This document shows, in pieces, positions 1 to 6,931 of a DNA stretch of 9,921 bases. The position numbers were made by a program, and so were the translations under genes. The stretch comes from Verrucomicrobiales bacterium. GTDB taxonomy: Bacteria > Verrucomicrobiota > Verrucomicrobiia > Verrucomicrobiales > Verrucomicrobiaceae. The stretch spans positions 23,290 through 33,210 of the forward strand of contig DNXB01000599.1 in NCBI GenBank assembly GCA_003506995.1, given 5' to 3'. How positions within the stretch are numbered: position 1 is the stretch's first letter; the number at the start of each line of letters is the position of its first letter. The notes beneath the pieces are model-generated. The model made no database searches and was not told the origin of the DNA. It worked only from the letters and a program-made list of their open reading frames with translations.

Positions 1-357
1 CCAGGATATGCAGATTTCGGTTTCGCCGTGTTCAAACTGAAGCCCGGCAATACGCAGGTGCATCCGATGGCTTTTTCGTTCCCAACAGCGCAAGCTGGCA
101 CCGTATTTTTCCCAACCCTGCACATTCATGATGGCAAAGTTCATGCGAAAGAGCGGTTTGATCACACGCTCTATTTCCAAGGTGTTGGACTCGATATTAC
201 CGACGGTGGTTGGGAGGAATCTTTGGGGCTGCCAAAGAATAGGGTGAAGTGCGACAACACGCATGGCTTGATCCGTCCGGACATGCATGTTTATCGGAGT
301 GAAATGCACGGAAAATTTCAAAACGGCGATGTGGTGGTGAAGCCGAGGAAGGTTTGA
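1..357 (+). CDS. Unrecognised protein, C-terminal part only
   Basis: The frame is open from the first base to the TGA at 355-357 and gives 118 residues of the end of a longer protein; the true start is outside the window. A GTG at 28-30 could be read as a start, but coding clearly continues upstream. I do not recognise the family. The fragment is rich in Gly, Phe and His, with alternating hydrophobic residues that suggest beta strands (for example TVFFPTLHIHDGKVHAKERFDH near residues 37-58), and it has no membrane segment. The stop is 2 bases before the gluQ ATG, so the two genes are probably co-transcribed and may be translationally coupled. That tight spacing is the main evidence that this is a real gene, along with the unbroken frame. 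Nothing links it functionally to tRNA modification. Confidence 0.7.
   Translation, partial: PGYADFGFAVFKLKPGNTQVHPMAFSFPTAQAGTVFFPTLHIHDGKVHAKERFDHTLYFQGVGLDITDGGWEESLGLPKNRVKCDNTHGLIRPDMHVYRSEMHGKFQNGDVVVKPRKV
345..352 (+). promoter_or_regulatory. Shine-Dalgarno site of gluQ
   Basis: GAGGAAGG ends 7 bases before the ATG at 360. This supports ATG 360 rather than the in-frame TTG at 354, which overlaps the stop of the preceding gene and is too close to the site. It is the only clear Shine-Dalgarno sequence I find in front of a gene in this window. Confidence 0.75.
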
Positions 358-359
358 GC

Positions 360-1190
360 ATGCCCGAAGTCACCCGATTCGCCCCCAGTCCCACCGGATG
401 GCTGCATCTGGGGCATGCTTATGCGGCGTTGTTCGCGCATGAAAAAGCGGCGGGCGGGCGGTTTTTGATTCGTTTGGAGGACATCGACGGCACACGGGCG
501 CGGCCGGAGTATGAGGAGGCGATTTTTGAGGATCTGGCGTGGCTGGGATTGAGCTGGGAGACGCCAGTTCGGCGGCAAAGCGACCACTGGGATGATTACC
601 GCGCCGCTTTGGCGAGGCTGGAGGCGCTGGGCGTGCTGTATCCCTGCTTTTGCACACGACGGGAGATTCAGGAGGAGATCGCTCGTGCTGGAAACGCGCC
701 GCAGGGGCCGGACGGGCCGTTGTATCCGGGAACGTGTCGGAATCGCGATTTAACTGAGCGTGCGGAACGCATCGCAAAGGGCGAGGCGTATGCGTTGCGG
801 CTGGATGTCGCCAAGGCCGCGCGGTTTGTCTCCAAAGAGCTGGCCTGGTCGGACCGCAACCACGGCAGCTTCACCGCGAAGCCGGATGTCTTCGGTGATG
901 TGGTGCTCGCGCGGAAGGACACGCCTGCGAGCTATCATCTCGCCGTGGTGGTCGATGACGCATTGCAAGGCATCACGCTGGTGACACGCGGCGAGGATTT
1001 GCTGGAGGCCACGCATCTGCACCGGTTGTTGCAGGAGCTTCTCGGCCTCCCGGTGCCGGAATGGTATCACCATCGGCTGATCACGGACGAAACCGGCAAA
1101 CGTCTGGCGAAACGGGATGATGCGCACTCGTTACGCAGCCTGCGTGCGGCGGGATGGACACCCGAGCGTGTCAAGGCAGCGCTGATTTGA
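360..1190 (+). CDS. gluQ: Glutamyl-Q tRNA(Asp) synthetase (GluQ-RS)
   Basis: A 276-residue class I synthetase-like enzyme. It activates glutamate and attaches it to the queuosine base at the wobble position of tRNA(Asp), in the cytoplasm. The HIGH motif appears as HLGH (residues 16-19, within FAPSPTGWLHLGHA), followed by RLEDID (38-43). A zinc site of the GluQ type is visible as C96-x-C98 with Y122 and C126. RGED is at 210-213, and the KMSKS-equivalent is KRLAK (247-251). The protein stops soon after that loop, so it lacks the anticodon-binding domain of the roughly 480-residue glutamyl-tRNA synthetase. This length and the CxC...YxxxC pattern favour GluQ over GltX. ATG 360 is chosen for its upstream GAGGAAGG. 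It lies 2 bases after the preceding gene and meets the SH3/BamE-like gene end to end. Confidence 0.93.
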   Translation: MPEVTRFAPSPTGWLHLGHAYAALFAHEKAAGGRFLIRLEDIDGTRARPEYEEAIFEDLAWLGLSWETPVRRQSDHWDDYRAALARLEALGVLYPCFCTRREIQEEIARAGNAPQGPDGPLYPGTCRNRDLTERAERIAKGEAYALRLDVAKAARFVSKELAWSDRNHGSFTAKPDVFGDVVLARKDTPASYHLAVVVDDALQGITLVTRGEDLLEATHLHRLLQELLGLPVPEWYHHRLITDETGKRLAKRDDAHSLRSLRAAGWTPERVKAALI

Positions 1191-1194
1191 TCAG
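1182..1194. repeat. Small inverted repeat across abutting convergent stops
   Basis: CTGAT-TTG-ATCAG, a perfect 5-base stem with a 3-base loop, covers the gluQ TGA (1188-1190) and the opposing TGA, read as TCA at 1191-1193. The two stop codons touch and form the palindrome TGATCA. The stem is too short and has no T-run, so I do not call it a terminator. It may be chance. Confidence 0.4.
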
Positions 1195-1904
1195 AAGCCA
1201 AACAGCGGCGGCGGGATGATCTGCACACCACCTCCGCCGAGCGGATTGCCTTTGGTTTCCTCGATCTCCGAAACCACGTCGTCCTTGAAGCTGACGCTGA
1301 GCGTGCCGACCTCGACCTTCACATAGATCACGGACTGCACGAGCTGGCCGAAGGCATCGCGCCCGGTGGTGGTCTGCGGCACTCGTTCGTAGATGCTGAA
1401 CTCGAGTTTCTCCTCCTTACCCTGGGCGTTGATCTTCGCGCTGGTGCGGGAGGGCTTGCCCAGGGATGCCTGGACCTCGGCGCTGGTCATGCCAAGGGCC
1501 ACCTGGCGGTTTCGGATGAGCTCCTCGACCTTCTGCGTGCGCTCCAAAAGTTTTTTGAGGTTGGCTGCCAGGTTCGGATCGGCGGAGATGACGTCGGTCT
1601 GCCGAATCCAGCCCGCGACATCGCCATGACGCGCCCGACCACGCACACGATAGGCCGTGTCAGACATGGCGATCAAGGTGACGAGCGTGCCAGGGGCAAA
1701 GGAGCCCAGCGCGCCTTGAAACTTGCTGGTGGGATACATGGGCGCCTCAAGCTGCACCTTGAGCACGATCGGCTTCGGCGTCATGCCCTCCACGGAAAAC
1801 GTGCCTGGCTCCAGGTTCAGGGACGAGCGATTTTTGGAGAGCTGTGCGCTGACGGGCACAAACGACGTCATCAGCACAGCGGCGGCGAGGAGAAGGCTTT
1901 TCAT
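1191..1904 (-). CDS. Secreted protein with SH3-like and BamE-like regions
   Basis: A 237-residue protein of unknown role. Residues 1-20 form a signal peptide (MKSLLLAAAVL core, likely cut after VSA), so it should be exported. Residues about 45-107 look like a bacterial SH3-type fold (GTLVTLIAM ... AYRVRGRARHGDVAGWIRQTDV). A charged helical stretch follows (about 110-135). Then comes ALGMTSAEVQASLGKPSR (136-153) with later strands VKVEVGTLSVSFKDDVV (195-211), resembling the BamE/SmpA arrangement of a helix pair followed by beta strands. The C-terminus is Gly/Pro rich. ATG 1904 is chosen because it starts the signal peptide exactly. A GTG at 1991 would give a GTGA overlap with murG but would put 29 non-signal residues in front. 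There is no Shine-Dalgarno. It is the last gene of the series, 83 bases after murG. Family assignments are by eye. Confidence 0.8.
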   Translation of the reverse strand: MKSLLLAAAVLMTSFVPVSAQLSKNRSSLNLEPGTFSVEGMTPKPIVLKVQLEAPMYPTSKFQGALGSFAPGTLVTLIAMSDTAYRVRGRARHGDVAGWIRQTDVISADPNLAANLKKLLERTQKVEELIRNRQVALGMTSAEVQASLGKPSRTSAKINAQGKEEKLEFSIYERVPQTTTGRDAFGQLVQSVIYVKVEVGTLSVSFKDDVVSEIEETKGNPLGGGGVQIIPPPLFGF

Positions 1905-1987
1905 GGCGAGGGCGGCTTTAAAGGCAGGATAGCCGACTCGGACGGCCTGCGGTAATCTTTTGTTCGATGCCGCGAAGCCGATCTGCT

Positions 1988-3103
1988 TCACCGGGCGACT
2001 TCCTTGACGATCAGTTCGGCGATTTTTTCGGCGGAATTTTTCACCGAGAGCTTCTGCGCGGCCTTCTTCATTTCTCCAGCCTTGCGGGGGTCGTTGAAGA
2101 CGCCGCGCACGGCATCGGCAAGGGTGTCGGCGTTCAAATCGCTTTCGCGCATGAGTCTGGCGGCGCCAACTTTGTCGAAGATCTCCGCGTTGCGGGTCTG
2201 GTGGTCCTCGGCCGCGTAGGGATAGGGCACCAGCAGGCTCGGCACGCCAAAGTAGGCCAGTTCTGACATCGAAGAGGCCCCGGAACGCGCGATGGCGAGA
2301 TCGGCCACGCGATACGCGAGGTCCATGCGGTGGCAGAAGGCGGCGACGTGCTGCTTGAGCAGCGGCACCTTCGCATAGACATCCCGAACCTCCTCGTAAT
2401 CGGTCGTTCCGGCGATGTGGAGCACCTGAATGCCCATTTTTTCAAACTGGTCGAGCGCCTGGCCGACAGCGCGGTTCACACCCCGGGCGCCCTGGCTGCC
2501 GCCCATGACGAGCAGGGTGCGCCTGTCCTTGTCGAGCTTGAAGAAAGCGCGCGCGTCATCGTTGTTCGGCTTGCGCATGCTGCTGCGGATCGGCGTGCCG
2601 ACGACGCGCACGTCATCGTGCTTGGGAAAGTGCTGTTTGCAGGCGTCGAGACCGCACAGGACGATGTCGCTGTAGCGGGCGTTGAGGCGGTTCGCCTTGC
2701 CGGGGATGGCGTTGCTTTCGTGAATGATCGTGGTGCAGCCCTCTTTGCGGCCGGCATACAGCGGCGCAAACGAGGTGAAGCCGCCCATGCCGAGCACGAC
2801 ATCGACGTTGTGGTCGCGGATGATCTTGCGGCAAGCTTTCGTGCCCTGCCAGAGGCCTTTGAGAAAGCTGATCATCTTCGGCGACCACGGCCTCGGCATG
2901 GCGAGGAAGGGCATTTTTTCAAAACGCAGCTCCTTATGCCCGGAGGCGGCCAGGGTGTCGATTTTCTTTTCGCTGATGAGCAGGGTGACGTCGTGGCCGC
3001 GTGCGGCGAGAACCTCACCCACGGCGATGCCGGGGAACAAATGCCCCCCGGTGCCGCCGCATGCGATGAGCACATGGACGGACTTCGGATTTTTCTGTTT
3101 CAC
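1988..3103 (-). CDS. murG: MurG, lipid II-forming GlcNAc transferase
   Basis: A 371-residue GT-B glycosyltransferase. It transfers GlcNAc from UDP-GlcNAc to lipid I to make lipid II on the inner face of the cytoplasmic membrane. The N-terminal glycine-rich loop is GGTGGH (residues 16-21) and the second is GMGGF (105-109). HESNAIPGKANR (128-139) matches the family HEQN...G..N segment, with Ser where Gln is usual. The C-terminal half has GGSQGA (201-206), RSGASSMSE (273-281) and the donor-binding PYPYAAEDHQTRNA (293-306). Length is typical. The start is GTG at 3103, 14 bases after the ftsW stop. It has no visible Shine-Dalgarno, so translation may depend on ribosomes coming from ftsW. It directly follows ftsW, as in most dcw clusters, but is not followed by murC. 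Confidence 0.97.
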   Translation of the reverse strand: MKQKNPKSVHVLIACGGTGGHLFPGIAVGEVLAARGHDVTLLISEKKIDTLAASGHKELRFEKMPFLAMPRPWSPKMISFLKGLWQGTKACRKIIRDHNVDVVLGMGGFTSFAPLYAGRKEGCTTIIHESNAIPGKANRLNARYSDIVLCGLDACKQHFPKHDDVRVVGTPIRSSMRKPNNDDARAFFKLDKDRRTLLVMGGSQGARGVNRAVGQALDQFEKMGIQVLHIAGTTDYEEVRDVYAKVPLLKQHVAAFCHRMDLAYRVADLAIARSGASSMSELAYFGVPSLLVPYPYAAEDHQTRNAEIFDKVGAARLMRESDLNADTLADAVRGVFNDPRKAGEMKKAAQKLSVKNSAEKIAELIVKEVAR

Positions 3104-3117
3104 TGAGATTCAAAAGG

Positions 3118-4263
3118 CTAAAGCTGGGGAGTCCAGCGGCGCTTTCTGCGGATCACGGGGAGCTGATCCCAGGTCAGATGGACGCCCTGGCGGTGGATGT
3201 TGATCAGGATGCCCACCGCGACCATCGCAGCGACAAGACTGGACCCTCCGTAACTTACGAAAGGCAGCGGCAACCCCTTGTTCGGCAGCAAAGCAGTGGT
3301 CACGCCCATGTTCAAGAGCGCTTCCATCCCGAGCAAAAATGTCAATCCGGCCCCTAAAAGTTTGCCAAACCGGTTTGGCGCGTAGGCGGAGATGACCATG
3401 CCGGCCATGACCAGCACGGCAAAGGCCAGCACGACCGCCGCCGTGCCCCGCAGGCCCAGTTCTTCCCCGACCATGGGGAAAATGAAGTCCGTGTGCGCCT
3501 CGGGCAGGTAGGAGAGCTTCATGCGGCCCTCCCCCAGACCACGGCCCTCGACACCGCCGGAGCCGAAGGCCAGCTTGGACACCCACTGCTGCAATCCGAG
3601 CCCCTCCTTGTGCTTTTCGAGGTCAAACGTGACCATGATGCGCTCAAAGCGGTTCGGCAGGTATTTGATCCCGGCCCACAAACCGCCCGCGCACAGCAGC
3701 ACGATGAGCGAGAGGTAGCGCAGCTTCGTCCCGGCCATGAACATGACCCCGAGGCCGACCGCCGAGGCCAGCAGGGCGCTGCCCAGGTCGAACTCGCAGC
3801 CGATCAGGCCGACGATGCCCATCAAAATGAGTCCCGGCAGCACAAAGCCACGCCAAAACGTCCGCGTCAGCGCCTCATGCGTGGCAAACCAACCGGCCAG
3901 AGCGATGATGAGCGCGATCTTGGCAAACTCGGAGGGTTGCATGCGGAATGACTGCCAGCCGATCCAGCGCCGCGAGCCGTTGATCTTCACGCCGATCATT
4001 GGCACATAGCAGAGCGCGAGCAGCGCCGCCGCCGTGATCAGGATTTGCCAGCGCCAGCGCATCCAGGCGTTGTAGTCGATGAGTGCCGTAAACACACAGG
4101 CCGCCACCGCCACGCCCAGCCACACGAACTGCCGCCAGAGCGTGACGTAGTCCTCGCCGCCCTCATGCGCGATCTCGAACGTCGTGCTGGCCAGCATGGT
4201 GATGCCGAGCGCGATCAAGGACACGACCGCAAGGATGAGCAGGAAGATAGAGTGACGGGCCAT
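3118..4263 (-). CDS. ftsW: FtsW, septal peptidoglycan polymerase (SEDS)
   Basis: A 381-residue polytopic membrane protein with about ten hydrophobic segments. SEDS proteins polymerise lipid II into glycan strands together with a class B penicillin-binding protein. Family signatures are NGSRRWI (95-101), QPSEFAKI (109-116), CEFDLGSALL (156-165), LPEAHTDFIF...GEELG (253-270; the Asp of HTDF, 259, corresponds to the catalytic Asp) and LPNKGLPLPFVSYGGSS (326-342). Its place between murD/LysM and murG argues for FtsW rather than the elongation paralogue RodA. The C-terminus is short and basic. The start is ATG 4263, where the open frame begins at the first membrane segment. The only purine-rich run upstream is too far away to act as a ribosome site. 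A 73-base gap filled with 7-base repeats separates it from the LysM gene. Confidence 0.96.
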   Translation of the reverse strand: MARHSIFLLILAVVSLIALGITMLASTTFEIAHEGGEDYVTLWRQFVWLGVAVAACVFTALIDYNAWMRWRWQILITAAALLALCYVPMIGVKINGSRRWIGWQSFRMQPSEFAKIALIIALAGWFATHEALTRTFWRGFVLPGLILMGIVGLIGCEFDLGSALLASAVGLGVMFMAGTKLRYLSLIVLLCAGGLWAGIKYLPNRFERIMVTFDLEKHKEGLGLQQWVSKLAFGSGGVEGRGLGEGRMKLSYLPEAHTDFIFPMVGEELGLRGTAAVVLAFAVLVMAGMVISAYAPNRFGKLLGAGLTFLLGMEALLNMGVTTALLPNKGLPLPFVSYGGSSLVAAMVAVGILINIHRQGVHLTWDQLPVIRRKRRWTPQL

Positions 4264-4265
4264 GG

Positions 4266-4335
4266 GGTTTGCGGTTCTCTATTCGCGGTTTTCTGTTCCA
4301 CCGCGAACGGCGAACTGAGAACAGCGAACGCGAAG
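4266..4335. repeat. Heptamer inverted-repeat array A (LysM-ftsW gap)
   Basis: Almost the whole 73-base gap is made of 7-base words. The left arm reads GGTTTGC, GGTTCTC, TATTCGC, GGTTTTC at 4266-4293. The right arm reads GCGAACG, GCGAACT, GAGAACA, GCGAACG at 4303-4330, then CGAAG. Read as NGCGAAN words, nearly all end in C. Pairing the arms in phase gives 20 Watson-Crick pairs in 28 positions. A better local fold has a perfect 8-base stem (4282-4289 with 4300-4307, 10-base loop) and a perfect 6-base stem (4274-4279 with 4317-4322). It runs from 1 base after the LysM stop to 2 bases before the ftsW start, so it would form the leader of ftsW in a polycistronic RNA. Confidence 0.75.
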
Positions 4336-4336
4336 T

Positions 4337-5488
4337 TTACTTCGCCGGGATCACCAGTTTCATCCCGTCACGCATGGCGTTGGGGTTTTTGATGTTGTTT
4401 GCCTTCTGGATGGCGGCGACGGAGACACCGTACTTCGACGAGAGACGGTAAAGTGTCTCGCCAGGCTGAAGCGTGTGTGAACGCGCCGGGGTGGCTTTCA
4501 CCACGGCCTTCGGCGGCGTGTCGGTTGTTTTCTTGGCCGGCTCGGCTTTTTTCGTCGCGGGCGGTATCTCGGCGATCTTTTTCAGCATCTGTGATGGCGG
4601 CGGGACGGGGTTTGGCCTCACCAGCGGCTTCGGCTCAGTTTTGACGACCTGCTTTGGCTCCTCTTTGGTTGTGGGAGCGTTTTCTTTGAGGAGCGAGACG
4701 ACACGCGGATTGGATGGCGGAGGCAGCGGAGCGACGGTTTCCACTGGAGCAGACACGGTGGCGGAGGTGTCGGCAGCGGCGGCGAGAGAAGTGGGCGCAG
4801 GCGGGGCCTCGCTCGGCGCCACGAGAGACATCGGGGTCAGCGCGGCGGCGGAAAGGCTGGCCGGAGCATCGGCAGGTTTCACAGCCTCGCTCGGCACTTT
4901 CGTCACCGGCGGCTGATCCTGCACAGGAATGGCCTTGGGCACGTCTTCCGTGGCCACCATCGGCTTCATGGTTTTCGGATCAATCGGGATCGCGCTCGGC
5001 ACGGCCTGCTTCGGCACGCGCAGCATGGTGCCGGGGCCGATCTGCAGGCCTTTGTCGATCAGATTGAGCTTGGTGATGTCCTCCTCGGTCGTGCCGAACT
5101 TGGCGGCGATGCTTTTGAGCGAGTCACCGGAGCGCATCTCGTAATTGTCGAACTCCTGGGTGTCCGCCGCGGCCTTGGCCTGCGCGTTGACGACCTCGGG
5201 CGCGGCCTGTGGCAGGCCCGTGCTGGTGCTCATGGCACGGGCGGCCTGGGTGACGGTCTGCTGCGGCGTCGCCTCATCCCCCATGAAATCATAGAGAATG
5301 ATGCCGCTGATGAGGGCTACATGCACAATCAGCATGATGACAAACATGCGCGCCATGCCGGAGTTCGGCGCATGCTGGTTCCATTCACCTTCCTCGGTGA
5401 CGAGCGCCACGCGATGCCGGTGGCGCTCACCATCAATCAGGTTGAGCAGCAGCTTCTGGTCCTTGTTGGGCTTGGATTTCGTCTTCAT
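4337..5488 (-). CDS. Membrane-anchored protein with two LysM domains
   Basis: A 383-residue protein expected to sit in the inner membrane with its long C-terminal part outside, binding peptidoglycan. Residues 1-44 are charged and probably cytoplasmic. Residues 45-68 (MARMFVIMLIVHVALISGIILYDF) are one membrane segment. LysM 1 is at about 115-159 (MRSGDSLKSIAAKFGTTEED...). A long Pro/Ala/Lys-rich linker follows, and LysM 2 is at about 336-382 (HTLQPGETLYRLSSKYGVSV...). No M23 peptidase or other enzyme domain follows. In Chlamydia the gene in this exact slot, murD-nlpD-ftsW, also encodes a LysM protein, so the position looks ancestral to the PVC group. ATG 5488 is preferred; an in-frame TTG at 5524 would add 12 residues. 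Neither has a Shine-Dalgarno. A role in division or wall anchoring is inferred from context only. Confidence 0.87.
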   Translation of the reverse strand: MKTKSKPNKDQKLLLNLIDGERHRHRVALVTEEGEWNQHAPNSGMARMFVIMLIVHVALISGIILYDFMGDEATPQQTVTQAARAMSTSTGLPQAAPEVVNAQAKAAADTQEFDNYEMRSGDSLKSIAAKFGTTEEDITKLNLIDKGLQIGPGTMLRVPKQAVPSAIPIDPKTMKPMVATEDVPKAIPVQDQPPVTKVPSEAVKPADAPASLSAAALTPMSLVAPSEAPPAPTSLAAAADTSATVSAPVETVAPLPPPSNPRVVSLLKENAPTTKEEPKQVVKTEPKPLVRPNPVPPPSQMLKKIAEIPPATKKAEPAKKTTDTPPKAVVKATPARSHTLQPGETLYRLSSKYGVSVAAIQKANNIKNPNAMRDGMKLVIPAK

Positions 5489-5527
5489 GGGACGTGCGTT
5501 GGGTGGTGGGAGTTTGTATTTCAAAAT

Positions 5528-6832
5528 TCAATTCAATGCGTTCACGGCGTCGCGAAACGCGTCGCCGCGCTGGCCGTAGCCGGTGTACATGTCAAAAGAG
5601 GAGGTGCCCGGGCTCAGGATGATCGCGTCGCCGGGCCGGGAGAGCTGCGTGGCGAATGAAACGGCCTCCGCCATGTCCGCGCCGCGTTTGCAGGGGAGCA
5701 GATCTCCAAAAGTTTGTTCCAGCTCTTGCGCGATCTCGCCGATGAAGACCATCGCGCGCACCTGGCCTTTCAACTCGGCGCGCAGCGGCGTGTAGTCGAG
5801 CTGCTTGTCTTTTCCGCCCGCGATGAGCACGATCGGGCGCTCCTGCGAGCGCAGGCAGGCTTCGAGCGCGTGGAGGTTCGTGGCCTTGGAGTCGTTGATG
5901 TACTCACGATCGGCGAGCGTGCGGATGAGCTCGCAGCGATGGCGCGGCACCTCATAATCCGCCAGCGCGCGCAGCATGGAGTCAAATTCGAGGCCAAAGA
6001 CCCTTCCGGTCATCAGCGCGGCCAGGACGTTCTCCATGTTGTGCTTGCCGCGCACTTTGAGATTCGCGGCGCTGCCGATCTCGCGGCCGGCATGGTAGAA
6101 TGTGCCGTTGGCGTAGTTGTAGTCGGCCTCGTCTCCGTAGGCGGAGAAAGTCCAGCGCCGCGCCTTGCCGGTGGAGACGGTTTCACCCGCCCGTACGATG
6201 GCGACGTCGCTTGCGGTGACGTTTTCAAAGATGCGGGCCTTCGCGGCGAAGTACGCCTCCATGTCAGGATAGCGGTCGAGATGATCGGGGGCAAAGTTGA
6301 GCCAAAGGCCGGCCTTGGCGCGGAAGTGGCGGATCGTTTCGAGCTGGAAGCTGCTGATTTCGCAGGCGAGCACGTCGTAGCGCGCACCGCTGGCGACAAC
6401 CTCGCTCAAGGACATGCCGTGATTGCCGCAGGGGATGGATTTTTGCCCGCAGCCGTTGAACAGGACCGCGATCAGCTCGGTGCAGGTGCTCTTGCCGTTC
6501 GTGCCGGTGATGGCGGCCATGGGCATGTCCGTCAGACCGAAGGCAAACTCCGTCTCACCAACGAGCGGCACGCCCGTGCTGGTGAATTTCTTCGGCAGCG
6601 GCCAGTGCTCATCCAGGCCAGGACTGATGATCACGAGGTCAAAGTCGCCGGGTTTCACGACGAGATCACGCGCGGGCTGCCCAAGCACGCACTTGAAGTC
6701 CTCGACCTGCCCGGCCTTCTCACCCTCGTCAAAAATCGTCACCTCCGCGCCATGCAGGCGCGCCAGACGCGCGGCGCCGAGGCCGCTGCGGCCGGCGCCG
6801 AGAATGGCGAAGTGCTGGGAGGTGAATTTCAT
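5528..6832 (-). CDS. murD: MurD, UDP-MurNAc-L-alanine:D-glutamate ligase
   Basis: A 434-residue cytoplasmic Mur ligase that adds D-glutamate to UDP-MurNAc-L-Ala using ATP. The N-terminal Rossmann-like domain shows GAGRSGLGAARLA (12-24). The ATP loop is GTNGKST (110-116). Other family motifs are EISSFQLE (158-165), LNFAPDHLDRY (178-188), GKHNMEN (262-268), NDSKATN (313-319), GGKDK (339-343) and LSPGTSSFDMY (406-416). Length is normal. The SSFQLE motif and the N-terminal domain type separate it from MurC, MurE and MurF. ATG 6832 is chosen because the Rossmann strand starts at residue 7. The upstream bases are CTTAGCCCTAAGCC with no Shine-Dalgarno, and they belong to a heptamer array. The LysM gene follows after 39 bases. 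Confidence 0.96.
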   Translation of the reverse strand: MKFTSQHFAILGAGRSGLGAARLARLHGAEVTIFDEGEKAGQVEDFKCVLGQPARDLVVKPGDFDLVIISPGLDEHWPLPKKFTSTGVPLVGETEFAFGLTDMPMAAITGTNGKSTCTELIAVLFNGCGQKSIPCGNHGMSLSEVVASGARYDVLACEISSFQLETIRHFRAKAGLWLNFAPDHLDRYPDMEAYFAAKARIFENVTASDVAIVRAGETVSTGKARRWTFSAYGDEADYNYANGTFYHAGREIGSAANLKVRGKHNMENVLAALMTGRVFGLEFDSMLRALADYEVPRHRCELIRTLADREYINDSKATNLHALEACLRSQERPIVLIAGGKDKQLDYTPLRAELKGQVRAMVFIGEIAQELEQTFGDLLPCKRGADMAEAVSFATQLSRPGDAIILSPGTSSFDMYTGYGQRGDAFRDAVNALN

Positions 6833-6931
6833 GGCTTAGGGCTAAGAGCGAAGGGCTTAGGGTTCAGAGGGTGTGAGGTGATTCGTGTGCTTTTGGGCGA
6901 GGCTTGGACTCTTCGCCCTTTGCCCTTGGCG
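6833..6931. repeat. Heptamer inverted-repeat array B (mraY-murD gap)
   Basis: The array fills both ends of the 99-base gap. The left side has five successive words: GGCTTAG, GGCTAAG, AGCGAAG, GGCTTAG, GGTTCAG (6833-6867). The right side has three words in the opposite sense, CTTCGCC, CTTTGCC, CTTGGCG (6911-6931), running up to the mraY stop codon. Read in one sense, all eight end in AG. Two left words pair with two right words at 6 of 7 positions each (6840-6853 with 6911-6924). The 43 bases between (6868-6910) show no clear words, but GGGCGAGG (6895-6902) can pair with CTTCGCCC (6911-6918). This is the most degenerate of the three arrays. The left words touch the murD start codon. Confidence 0.65.

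Noticed and set aside
128..139. HESN instead of HEQN in MurG (residues 128-131 of the protein) as a sign of inactivation.
   Set aside because: All other substrate-binding motifs are intact and length is normal. A Ser at this place is probably lineage variation. The coordinates given here are residue numbers of MurG, not bases.
354..1190. TTG start at 354 for gluQ, or identity as full glutamyl-tRNA synthetase.
   Set aside because: ATG 360 has the correctly spaced ribosome site. The protein lacks the anticodon-binding domain and has the GluQ-type zinc pattern.
1191..1991. GTG start at 1991 for the SH3/BamE-like gene, overlapping murG.
   Set aside because: It would bury the signal peptide 29 residues inside the protein. 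ATG 1904 is far more plausible, although the overlap GTGA is suggestive.
6833..6867. Telomere-like GGCTTAG repeat.
   Set aside because: The word resembles telomeric repeats by eye, but it is one degenerate member of the heptamer family and sits inside an operon.
6895..6918. Intrinsic terminator between mraY and murD.
   Set aside because: The small stem GGGCGAGG/CTTCGCCC has no T-run on the transcribed strand, where A residues follow it, and the operon continues into murD.
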